Assembly: GCA_903813345.2 (NCBI GenBank)
Contig: CAIIXF020000002.1
Coordinates: forward strand, 33,932,109-33,996,108
Direction of reading: 5' to 3'
Length of the DNA stretch: 64,000 nucleotides
Source of the DNA: Owenia fusiformis
Taxonomy: Eukaryota > Annelida > Polychaeta > Sabellida > Oweniidae
Shown here one piece after another: positions 1 through 10,482 of the stretch; position 1 is the stretch's first letter; the number at the start of each line of letters is the position of its first letter. Below the pieces are notes generated by a model, which saw only the letters and a program-made list of their open reading frames with translations, ran no database searches and had not been told where the DNA came from. Both the position numbers and the translations under genes were made by a program.

Positions 1-269
1 ATTAATTGATTTGGACGTAAATAATTCGACCGGTCAGTAAGATTAGCACATAAAGCGGAAGATTTGAAACTTTTCGTTGTTGAAGTAGATAGGTGAATAT
101 GTGGTACGACTCAACATGCAGAAAAATTCAGTGAGGTCTAGACTCTGCTTTCCTTCCACAACATCCCTCTTTAGCAATGTGAGATAAAGAGGTAGAATGA
201 ATAGCAGGTATTCAGCCTTGTATACTCGAAAGTAGACTCTTAGGTTTACTATGTGTACGTTTTTTAAAG

Positions 270-3200
270 GTTTGGCACTTCCACGAGTTGCGCAGATTTT
301 ACTAGGAACAACCGGGGAATATCTCACTTTTCTCATGGTCCTCATGGCTATTATGTCCACGGGATCTGCAGAGGTGATAGCAGTGTCATCCCTGATCGTA
401 TATGACATCTACCAACCCTACGTCAACCCATTCAGGTGAGTTTGGTGGCAATGTACTACTCAATCTAACTGTTTAATTGAGTATCATGGCGAACTACATT
501 AGATTTCCAACGAACCATTGGAGGGGAGCGTAGACCAAACACTTATCACATCCTTCACTTCAGGAAACAACTTGATGAATCTATAAGGTGCTTGTTGTGT
601 GGTAAAATGAAATTTTCCGACGTCAGCTACAATGATCAACGGACGAATGAAGATCAGCGCATGCGCAATGAATGTAAATGTCAGCCTGTATTTCAATGCT
701 CGGGATGCGCAAATGATGAAGACTCTCGGCACACACCTCGTAAATCAAAATTAAACGAAATTATAGGAGTTCCACCACCGTACTCGTGCAAAGAGCATGG
801 TCGTTATCATGAATACCAGGACCATCTCATTACGTATAAGAACTTTTGCATTATTTGGGTCACCACCTGTACCATACCATTGGTGTTATGTGCTAATTGG
901 ATCGGCCTTGACCTTGCTTGGGTGTTTCTAGCCATTGGAATACCAATCAACTGCGCCACAGTACCAGTCATTCTGAGTGTCACTTGGAGTAAGGCCACTT
1001 ATCAAGGCATGATTTCTGGTAAAATATAAGATTTGTATCTTATTAAAAGTTAAGATTCACTCGCAAAGCGCCTAACGATTTAAGACGTTTTTTAGTAACT
1101 AGGGTTCTAGGAGTTTGGGAAAAGCCCTTTAATAAAACCGCAATCGTGGTTACACCTATTTTTCAAACCGGTGTGAAAGAAATTATGGTCCCCCGGGGAT
1201 TATGGTCCCCTTTTTCACAGCCCTTTCTGGCCCTAATTGTGTATAAGATAATAAGGGAAAGAGGTCACCATATAAATCAAACACATGATGTAATTCCAGC
1301 AACCATATCCATAATGGAAATAATTTATTGAGTGAAGTTTATTTAATGGAGAATCAAATTCATGGGCAAATTTATGATAATTGATATTTTTTAAATCCCA
1401 TGAATTCTACAACTCTACGCCATGTGTGTTGATGTGCTATCTTGATGTCAACACAACTGTTTACTATGATAATGCGCTATATATTGAAAATATTGCTTAT
1501 TATTTCTTAAAAACAGCTTTAATTGTGTTTTTTTGACAAAAATCAAAATTTACTATGGAAAGTGGACAACATAACAAATTATGCATCAAGTCCGTCGATA
1601 ATTTTTAACTGGTTAATAAAATATGTCTCCGAAAGATGTTGTTTGATATTTCATACTCAATAAAAATTAACACGTTTTATAATGTCCATGTGTTTTGTAT
1701 CCTCCATCACATACTCAATATATTCAATTTACTGACAAATTAGATATTATTGTGAATTAATATAACAACCATTTAAAAAATACTACATTAGTTTAGTCTC
1801 ATTTCTGAAAATAATTGTTTGAAATCATTTATTTTCATTGATGAACATTTAATGTTTGAAGGATACACAATATTGGACAGCAAAACCGAAACCCACCACA
1901 AAAATAACAATGTTTTGTCTAATGTTTATTGTCTGTCATTTAAGAGGTAACCTTTAAGGGCACTTTCCGGCGAAATCTTAAACAAATGATGCATCAGTAA
2001 TGTTAATTTAACCAGTCTGTTGGAGGATACACAAAATTAGACAAATGGTATATGCATAGAAAAAGTATTTCATTGCATGACCAACATACATCTAACATCG
2101 CCCTTTTAAGAGCTGATGTCAAACATATTGTTTATATAGTTTGAAAAATATCAACGCAATCGATGCTCTGTATGTGTTGTAAACCGGGTTTGTATTACCA
2201 CAAACAAAACAAAACTTTGTTTTTTTGACAAAAAAATCATCATTTAATGAGAAATGATAAGCAATATTTTCAGTAAACATCGCATGATTATAATAATCAG
2301 TTGTGATGACATTAAATAGCACACATTTAATGCAGTTGGTATCAACACACACGACGCAGGCTTTAGTAGAACAACTGATTTTGAAAATATCGTAAAATTG
2401 CCCTAATCTATTAATATATGAGCCAGGCCACAGGAAAAGGGGTCTTATCACATATTTTTCAATATTTAGATTTTTTGTTTATCTTAAAAAGCACAAGAGA
2501 CCTTTCAAATGAGCCATGGCTTATGTCTTAACAATTTTGTCTTGCAGATATAGACCAAAAGACGGATTTGAATTTAGCACATTTTCCTTTTAATCCTGAG
2601 CACATTTTTGGCTCTGTAGCGCAATTTTATTTTTTGTGATAAGACCGGTTTCCCATGGCCAGGCTCATATATGGGACTGTAATTTGAACCTTCCAACACG
2701 ATACATTGTTTTTATTGTCCAGGTGTGGTATGTGGTTGTGTTTGTGGCATTTCTGTGTGGCTAATAATATCGTCTACCTATGAGGGAGGCTTGGCCGATT
2801 TTCTAAAGAACACTGGAAGGCCAATACCAACGCTTGTTGGTAGCGGTGTATCAATGTTAATGGGAGGACTTGTATGTATCGTTGTTTCAATTTGCACACT
2901 GAATAGAGAGTTACATAATGAGGAACAAGTTTGGGGAAAATTGCAAAACATCGAAAACCCACTGCACCCATGGGCGATGACTTATGCTCACGAGTTTGGA
3001 AAACCCAAAGGAGAAACTGGTGTATATGAGCGTCCAACCCAAAAGGAACTGAGGAAACAATACAAAAAGCCGTTCATCATTGTAACTGTGTCTGCTATAG
3101 GGCTCAGTATAGGATTCTTTATCATTTGGCCTGCTGTCATGCTTCCCATCAAAGTCATGAACCAGGACCAGTTCCGTCATTGGATCAATCTCACCCTCAC

Positions 3201-3366
3201 TTATGCCTTTATCGCCGCCGCATTCATTATCATTGTCCCCCTTGTGCAAGAGATATACTCGATTGTAAGCAAAGCAAGACATAACAAAAAGAAAAAGGTG
3301 CACCTATCTAAAAACAAACACGACATAGAATCTCCAAGTACTGCATTTCTTCGTCATTTTGATTAA
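270..3366 (+). CDS. DUR3-like urea/sodium-solute symporter, C-terminal part (three exons; 5' exons lie outside the window)
   Basis: I see three exons with continuous frame: 270-435 (phase 1 in), 564-1018, and 2723-3366 ending in TAA. All have AG/GT borders. The encoded ~420 residues resemble the C-terminal half of DUR3-type members of the sodium:solute symporter family, plasma-membrane carriers that import urea. The first exon has a membrane helix followed by GSAEVIAVSSLIVYDIYQ, a very typical DUR3 stretch. The second starts with a Cys-rich cytosolic loop (CLLCG, later CKCQ and CSGC) and then two membrane helices. The third adds about four more helices, a long hydrophilic loop with HPWAMTY, and a Lys-rich C-terminal tail. 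Family members are usually about 650-700 residues, so the N-terminal helices are missing here only because the window begins inside the gene. The intron between exons 1 and 2 is only 128 bases; the next is 1.7 kb and repeat-filled. Identity is inferred from remembered family features, not from a search. Confidence 0.85.
2413..2675. repeat. imperfect palindrome in the last intron of the DUR3-like gene
   Basis: The left arm (about 2413-2455, containing ATATGAGCCAGGCCACAGG and GGTCTTATCACA) is the reverse complement, with mismatches, of the right arm (about 2632-2675, TGTGATAAGACC and GGCCAGGCTCATATAT). Further upstream in the same intron, the stretch near 1477-1510 (GAAAATATTGCTTATTATTT) is inverted relative to 2247-2275, so the intron appears to hold more than one foldable repeat. 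Nothing coding is visible in 1019-2722. Confidence 0.6.
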
Positions 3367-3823
3367 TCATATAGACACCCTCATCATTTTTATCTAAGCC
3401 GGAGCAATCCAAAACTTCAATTACGTCAATCATAATCTCGCTTGAATTAAGATGTGGAACGACAGCAATAATATACGTACATACGTGTAAAATGGAATGT
3501 GATTTTTTGGTCGCCTTTTGCTTTTATGTACACTATATATAATATATATTATATATACTGCTTTTTATGATATCTATACTTTTGTATAGCAATTTAAGTC
3601 AACATGAATTTGTTGTTTATGATTTTGATGTAGTTAACTTATAGGGTTAGGGAAAACTGCTTCATTCGCTTATTACATTGTTATATCCTTCGGGTGTTGA
3701 GTGTGTGCAGTTCAATAGTTTTAACGTTTCTGGAGAAACAGAATACCGATGTTGCACATCAATTCAAGACAAATGTACACCAAAATTAGTCCGCATTCAT
3801 GGCAATTATTTATAGTTCTATAA

Positions 3824-3829
3824 AATAAA
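3824..3829 (+). promoter_or_regulatory. candidate polyadenylation signal of the DUR3-like gene
   Basis: AATAAA lies 458 bases after the stop codon, in AT-rich sequence with no other coding signal. It is the first clear canonical hexamer downstream of the gene and sits just before the repeat block starting at 3908. Confidence 0.35.
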
Positions 3830-3907
3830 TGCTATATACATGAATAGATGTCTCTTCATACATTGTCTTTGGGCTTTGATGGGCCTGGTGGGTCATTTAG
3901 AACAGTA

Positions 3908-4298
3908 ACACCCCAGTCACATTTGTCGCACGGCGGCCGCAAGTCGACCGCAGAACAATTAAATCGGTGAATTTCTGCGGCGAGCGTAGAAAAACTACGC
4001 TCGCCTTGCGGCCTCCGTACGGCGTATGCAGATTTTTACAGGCCGCAGGGAAGGCGTAGAAATTATAACTCGGAGTTATAATATTTGTTCATTTCTGAGG
4101 TCCCCGTAGAAATCAACTGGCTCAACAAGATTGAATCATTATTTGTCAATGTTTCACGATCACTTTTCATTTGATATTACATCCTAGCACTTTGAATAAC
4201 ATTTATAAATTGTCCTGATGTAAATAAAATGAAAAAACTATTATTAATCAATATAAATTTAAAATTCACCGTGCGACTGCCGTGGGAAATGTGACTGC
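3908..4298 (+). mobile_element. CpG-rich palindromic miniature element, copy 1 (right end lost)
   Basis: It starts TA + ACACCCCAGTCACATTT, shared by all copies in the window. Inside are repeated TTTCTGCGGC / TTTCTACGC motifs, then an AT-rich core, then GGGAAATGTGACTGC. Here the copy stops and another copy starts after TA at 4301. It is very GC- and CpG-rich compared with the surrounding DNA. I see no coding capacity. Confidence 0.75.
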
Positions 4299-4300
4299 TA

Positions 4301-4690
4301 ACACCCCAGTCACATTTCCTGCGGCCGCCGTGCGGTCTATCATTTCTGCGGCCAGTTGCTTTTCTACGCTCGCCGCAGAATTTCTACGCTCTCATACTTT
4401 TGCAGTCACATTTTCCACGACATAAATGGTGACGCAAGGTCACCGTACGGTCTCCCTGCGGAGAGCGTAGTTTTTTGCAGATACAAGGGCATATGCAATG
4501 TGTCTCTGCGGCAAACGTATACGTTGACCATTCTGCCTTTTGGCCTCTACAACAGCCGTACGTACTTTTAATAGAAACATTGATACTCATTTTGATTTCA
4601 TTTACATCATATATTGTGAGTACAATTTATAAATGTTATTTATAAGTCTACATGTAGGATCTTATATGAAATAAAAAGTGTTGAGTGAAA
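4301..4690 (-). mobile_element. CpG-rich palindromic miniature element, copy 2 (diverged, truncated)
   Basis: It begins with the same 17-base terminus, in the opposite orientation to copy 1 (the half that reads GCGGTCTATCATTTCTGCGG comes first). It can be followed through the internal GCAGTCACATTT and the AT-rich core (ATTTATAAATGTTAT), fading out near 4690. The interior is more diverged than in the other copies and no closing terminus is seen. Confidence 0.6.
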
Positions 4691-4799
4691 TATGGACCAA
4701 TAGTAATATAGTTAATCTTAATCTTAAATGTGGCCCCATATTATGACAACTGTAGTAAATGCCATTTCATTTCACTCACCACGCCTCCAAAGAAGAGGC

Positions 4800-7115
4800 A
4801 ACACATCGTCGCGTGAGAATAACTTTGTACTAACTGCCATTTTCAAAAAAAATGAGATAGACATGGAATTTTACTATTTGAAATACAGGCTTTCATCTCA
4901 GATACATGCCCCATCTCAATTCCCTCTCATTAAGCTAGAATTCAGTGTGAAATTGTACCATCTCCAGACAAACAGCTTATTTCTAATTTAAAATTGTAAT
5001 ATCTGATATCAACTGTTTCTACCAATCAACTTTCTAAGAATTGGTCATGTGACTTGCAAAACTTGGAGTTATAACAATCTTATATTGAAACGAAGTATGC
5101 CAATATGCATGTTATTGTATCTAGAATGAAATAATGTTTTGTAACACAATACCATGCCAGTTTGAATGCCTTGCCGCATATTCAAATTATATGCCCTCAA
5201 TTACTCTTTGTTTTATGGATGCTCATTGGATTATTCATGGCCACATGATATGAAATAGAATTACTAATTTCCTCGAAAACCTAAATCCTCTCTACCAGGG
5301 AAGATGAAAAGTACAAATGACCAGTTAATTAGATCATCACTCTACTATACCTAACACCTAGAAATGCATAAGATACTTTGTTTGTCTAATTGTTTTGTTT
5401 AGTATATTGTTGAAAGTGCCTTAGTAACATCTAACATTCAACCGATAAACCATTAATAAGGAACAGATAAATAAAAACAAATACATAATCATTACTAATA
5501 AGCCAAATGGGTTGCTCATGAACACCAAATGCAAGGTATAGTAGAGTGATCATGTGAGCAGTCAAAAGTACCCTTTATCTTCCCTGCTACCAGGTCTTAT
5601 AGGGGTTTGAATGGCCAGATGCAACAGAAATGCATATACGAAGCTGTCATCATTAAATGTTGAAAATGAAACACTACTTATTTGTTTCTTCAAATAGAGT
5701 ACATAATAATAGGTTATATACTAGATATAGTAATCAAAACAAATAGTAACTGTCATATTTTGCACTACATTGCTCAAAGGCAATCACTACTATTGAAATC
5801 TCTTTCAAAATGATGTTTTATAGTTTGTGGAAAAAAGCTAAATCTATTTAAACTAGTTTTAACTTTTACTGACCATACACTATATCAATAAGGAGTTATC
5901 ATTATGTTAGTATAGTCCCTTTCAAACACTTATTTTATCTTCATCTATGATTTACTTTGCGCTTTTCACTGAACATCTGGGATCTTTTTAGTTATTTTAT
6001 TACTAGTATGTTTTTCAGATTTGTCCTTTCTTTTGGAAAAGTAACAAATTGGTTCAATTTCTTTACAAAGAGCCACTCTTAGTCTCCACTTCTACAATTG
6101 CTTCAATTCCCAATTGTACTCCACAGAGTAGCAAACAACAGAAAATGAATAGATAATGATAGCTGCATCCCAATGAACAAAATGTGATTACCTAAATCGA
6201 GGTTTCATCACTTTCATTAATCTAAAATGAATTAGAAATTATTTTTCTATTTTCAAATTTCTTCCATGTGCATGTAATAAAAATTGGTTATGTCTTAGGC
6301 CCTAAGGATCTGAAACCTGCTGGTCAAAATGGAATTACGGACCAGTTGTAATGTTATTCTCCTATACCCAGTGAAAAAATCAACTGGTCTGTATCAAAAA
6401 TAACCTGATAATGACCAGCGGACCGGCCCTTAGGGGCTACATTGTAATGTGCTGGGAGGTTTAGGCTACAGGGTTTATACCGAGGGAAATATGTGGGGGA
6501 CTGTAATGGCATCATTGGTTTCAATGCATTGTACTTCTGCCTTAGTTTCAAAGGCAATAAATTCTTTTTGAAGGGTGTCCTGAGATTCCAAAATTAAGAA
6601 ATAATTGTACTTATTTGAGAAATTGATTTTAAAGTTTTATAAATTGAATTTTCTTTATTTTATTAAATAATATTCTTTGGTTTTTGAAGATTTTTTTACA
6701 AAGCAAAACATTATTTTTCATTTTAGACACAATAACATGCATATTGGCATACTTTGTTTTAATATAGGATTGTTATAACTCCAAGTTTTGCAAGTCACAT
6801 GACCAATTCTTAAAGAGTTGATTGGTTGAAACAGTTGATATCAGATATGACAATTTGAAATTAGAAATAAGCTGTTATTCCGGTGGGAAATTGTATCAAC
6901 TCCATTTCCATAGTTTTAAAAAAGGATCTTGTAAATTGTTTCAAGGTATGATATTTCATATAAGATATCTCTAGGATGAGACCAGGTGACATACAAAAAA
7001 TCAAGTTTCACATAGCAATACTAAGTAAGATACAGACCTCTAAACTTTCAAACCTTGATTTCTCAGTTCCGTAAAAATGTGAGATAGTACAAAGTTATTC
7101 TCATGCGACGACATA
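4800..7115. mobile_element. 2.3 kb element with long imperfect terminal inverted repeats
   Basis: Left-arm segments, such as GAGAATAACTTTGTAC near 4816 and a long stretch at about 5000-5140 (including CAAGTCACATGACC in reverse and GCATATTGGCATAC in reverse), recur as reverse complements at about 6700-6890 and 7070-7110. The arms together exceed 250 bases on each side at high but imperfect identity. The interior, about 5150-6700, holds no coding signal; it contains a copy of the GGGAGGTTT repeat family near 6300-6510. It fits a non-autonomous DNA transposon. Exact ends and target duplication were not resolved. Confidence 0.6.
6300..6510. repeat. dispersed repeat with GGGAGGTTT and CCGAGGG blocks
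   Basis: The 6456-6500 stretch (GTGCTGGGAGGTTTAGG, then ACAGGGTTTATACCGAGGGAA) matches, with changes, sequence near 20585-20645 and the reverse complement of 62370-62450. The three sites therefore share a repeat family; the copy at 62.3 kb is clearly palindromic. Confidence 0.5.
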
Positions 7116-7421
7116 TCAAAAGAAAGGAACAAAAAGAATGCCATCCTTGATGATTCGGGTGATGAAGATGATTTCTCTGTCACCCAGAAAATAGTAGAAT
7201 TCTATGAGGGACATCCATATCTATTTGATCTCCGGCATGAGAACTATCGCAATAACAAACTAAAGGAGGCAAAGTTGGCCGAGTTGGCAACAGATATTAA
7301 ATGGAATGGTCAGCAGAATGAAAGCAGAATATCTACAGTAAAAAATTCAAAACAAATCAAAATGAACAAATCAAATTATCTTAAATTGGAATGCTCTTGG
7401 CTCAGACATCTTTCAGATTAA
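7083..7421 (+). pseudogene. MADF-domain fragment
   Basis: The reading frame is open from 7083 to a TAA at 7419-7421. It encodes an acidic DDSGDEDDF stretch and then IVEFYEGHPYLFDLRHENYR, followed by a Lys/Ala-rich helix. The pattern of a start helix, aromatic-Pro-x-Leu-x-Asp and later Trp is that of MADF domains, the Myb-like DNA-binding domain found in insect Adf-1-type regulators and in the accessory proteins of PIF/Harbinger transposons. The normal domain is about 85 residues; here recognisable similarity ends after about 50, soon after DIKWNG, and the remainder is low-complexity. There is no in-frame ATG. It borders the inverted-repeat element on its left. I read it as a transposon-derived or truncated gene fragment; a lone exon of a larger gene is less likely. 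Confidence 0.5.
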
Positions 7422-7799
7422 ATGTAATGTGTATTGTATTGTATCCTTCATTACCACATTATTTCTATGTGAGTACGTTACAATTTTCAATATTTTTTTA
7501 AAAGCATATTTACATCAACAGGTTGCGTTTTTATACATAACATAACCTTGGCCGTTAAAATCATATTGAAATCATCAAAATCTGGAGTACATTATCTTTT
7601 CCCATTTTAAAAAGGGCTAGTAGAGCTACCCTTTCAGCATCTAGAGAGCAGCTATAAGGTAATCCCGATCACGTTGCACTCGCCTCAGCTGCATTCTCAG
7701 ATAACCCAACCTGAGTCTTTGAGGTACAACAAGCGCCATGTAACAGTATTGCCTTGTGTTCACAGCAAAGATATGATAGAAAACCTGACCTAAAAACGT

Positions 7800-8210
7800 G
7801 TTTCCTAAATTACATAATCAAAACCCTACGACAGACGCAAGTCAACCGCAAGCCCGACGTGCGGCCACCGTGCGACCTTTCTGCGGTCTGGCTACGGGCT
7901 GTTGATTTCTACGGCGACCTCAGAAATGAACAAAAATTATAACTCCGAGTTATAATTTCTACGCCTTCCCTGCGGCCTGTAGAAATCTGCATTCGCCGCA
8001 CGGAGGCCGCAAGGCGAGCGTAGTTTTTCTACGCTCGCCGCAGAAATTCACCGATTTAATTGTTCTGCGGTCGACCTGCGGCCGCCGTGCGACAAATGTG
8101 ACTGGGGTGTAAAGTATGAGAGCGCAGAAATTCTGCGGCGAGCGTAGAAAAGCTACTGGCCGCAGAAATGATAGACCGCAAGGTCGCCGTAGGAAATGTG
8201 ACTGGGGTGT
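7800..8210 (-). mobile_element. CpG-rich miniature element, copy 3 (mosaic with a second terminus)
   Basis: It lies in the opposite orientation to copies 1 and 4. It runs through the TTTCTRCG array to a terminus ending CTGGGGTGT at 8110. It then continues with the other half of the element (AAAGTATGAGAGCGCAG...) to a second identical terminus at 8210, followed by TA. The copy is thus rearranged: two right-hand termini, no clean left one, and most of the AT-rich core missing. Confidence 0.65.
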
Positions 8211-8649
8211 TAGTTGATGGAACAAGTTGACATGGGCAGCTTGAAATTCATTTCGTTTTCACTGCAGAAAAACAGCGCATTTATACACTGCTTAATTTTG
8301 AGTGATTCGGCCACCAACTAGGAGCTCATCGGCCAAAATGCCCTAATACGTAGAAAAAAGTAGTTTTCAAAAATGAATGTAACACAATTGTGATCATGAC
8401 GAGTCAGTAAGCTAGTATGTAGACACAGTTGTCATCTTTTTGCAATGACAACATGCCATTTCTTCTGAAAATGCGTTTACTTGGGTTATCTGAAGGAAAA
8501 TGTCGAATCAAGTGGCGTATTAATTTTTTCCTTCATTATTGTGAATTTCAATTTCTGTCGGCAGAGAGAGGGGGTAGTGTCACAATTGACCAATTATTTC
8601 AAAAAGTAGATGTTTGGCCCCTATTGAGTTTAGTGTCAAAATGTAGCTT

Positions 8650-9094
8650 ACACCCCAGTCACATTTGTCGCACGGCGGCCGCAAGTCGACCGCAGATCAA
8701 TTAAATCGGTGAATTTCTGCGGCGAGTTTTTTACAGGCCGCAGGATCGCCGTAGAAATTATAACTCGGAGTTATAATATTTGTTCATTTCTGAGGTCCCC
8801 GTAGAAATCAACTGGCTCAACAAGATTGAATCATTATTTGTCAATGTTTCACGATCACTTTTCATTTGATATTACATCCTAGCACTATGAATAACATTTA
8901 TAAATTGTCCCGATATAAATAAAATGAAAAAAGTATCATTTATCAACAGAAATTTAAAATCCACCGTGCGGCTGCCGTGGGAAATGTGACTGCAAAAGTA
9001 TGAGGGCACAGAAATTCTGCGGCGAGCGTAGAAAAGCAACTGGCCGCAGAAATGATAGACCGCAAGGTCGCCGTAGGAAATGTGACTGGGTTGT
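8650..9094 (+). mobile_element. CpG-rich miniature element, copy 4 (near full length)
   Basis: Starts ACACCCCAGTCACATTT and ends AAATGTGACTGGGTTGT, about 445 bases. The order is TTTCTGCGGCGAG motifs, an AT-rich core with TTTATAAATTG, an internal copy of the terminal motif (AAATGTGACTGC at about 8980), then GCAGAAATTCTGCGGCGAGCG and the right terminus. It is one of three copies with both ends present and defines the unit. Confidence 0.75.
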
Positions 9095-10440
9095 TAGGCA
9101 TAGCTTTAGAACCTCAGATAGGCCAGTGAGGCTACATTAATCAATAACTCGAGATAAAAAGTCAGGCGTTTGCCCTTTTGCCCATTGACTAGTATGGTGG
9201 CGTGAATTAGGGCAGTTTGGCCTATAAGTCACATGTGAGAGTGACCAAAAATTTTTAAAACTACTCAGATCGCCCAGAATTCAAGTTTATTAGTATAAAA
9301 CATATTCTGGACGGAGGCAAAAAGGGAAATTTTCATGAACAAATTTAAAGTTTTTCCTGAATCAGCAATTTTCGCTTTTTACCCCCAAAACCACTGATTT
9401 TGACGATATTTGGCTACAATTTCGTCCTTAATGACCCCAAGATGTCATATGTTGTCGTAAATGGGGAAGCCAGTGAGTTGCTGTTTATAATAAAGATTGA
9501 ATTTTCCATCTATTATGGTTTCTAGTAAAAAATGAAGGTACATATCAGGGGTACAGTCAGAGATTGGTCAGTAAAGTGTCAATTTTTGATGTATTTGTCC
9601 ACTCTGAATGACCAAATTCGAGCTAAAACTATCTCAAAAGTCCCAATTCTCTAGGCCAGAGTCAAATCTGGTCAAATTTGCCATCATTTTTCAAATCAGG
9701 AGGTTGTTGAATGGAATAAAACATCAAAAATGATAATTTTAGTAAAATGTTGCCTAAGTAGGCCAAATTTGCCAAATTTTCATGTTCACGGTTCAGTGAT
9801 TTTGGCTAAAAATGACAAGAAAAAATTCAATGTACCGATTTTAATTATTTTTCTCTGGTGGGTACATAAGACATTACACTAACATGTCTTTACACGGTGA
9901 CTTGCTCTCCCATTAAACATGGTCTTGTAAGCTATATTAGTAAGGCATTGATATATAATGAACATTACTTTTTATTTTTATTACTTACACATCTAATGAA
10001 CCTGACCATCTTCATGTCTCAACTTGGTAAATTTCTTCTAAGTTGTGTCCTCACACAATTGGAAAGTTTAATATTACTCTATATTCTACTTTGTCATATT
10101 TTTCTATAATGGGAATTCAACTTCAACTTGAGAAATGTTTACATGTTAATAATCTTCTTCAAGAAATTTTGATAAATAAGTGTAAAATGGGGGTCGCACG
10201 GAAAACTACACAATTCTTCATTTGTGTCGATTCATGATTTTGTTTACGATATTCATTTTGTTTTTGAAAGCGTATTTGAGCAATTATTTTAACGGTACAA
10301 AGAATACTATTCGATTTCAGAATGTAAATAGGTTATGTTGCCTTTGATGAGTTTTATATGATGTTCAGTGAGTTGCTCTGACCGATTTGTCTTTAAGTTA
10401 AAAACAGGGCCCTTTACTTATTATAGGGCCTTTCACTGAT
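9095..10440. other. intergenic stretch with nothing assignable
   Basis: AT-rich sequence between the miniature element and CRAL-TRIO copy A. I find no splice-bounded coding stretch, no clear inverted repeat and no RNA gene. The promoter of copy A should lie at its right end, but I cannot point to a specific element. Confidence 0.5.
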
Positions 10441-10482
10441 AGCGTGTACGTATATAACGTGATTGTTTAACAAACAACCAGT

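Noticed and set aside
1146-1331. Plus-strand open stretch in the DUR3-like gene intron containing the CCCCCGGGGA repeat
   Set aside because: Inside an intron with clear flanking splice sites; no family resemblance.
3535-3560. AT-only palindrome TATATATAATATATATTATA after the DUR3-like gene
   Set aside because: Simple AT microsatellite; not distinctive enough to call a functional site.
7959-8225. 88-codon minus-strand open stretch rich in Arg/Pro/Phe
   Set aside because: Translation of the CpG-rich miniature element; equivalent frames in other copies are not conserved as protein.
8429-8704. 91-codon plus-strand open stretch near 8.5 kb
   Set aside because: Runs into a CpG-rich miniature element and shows no domain, splice or start support.
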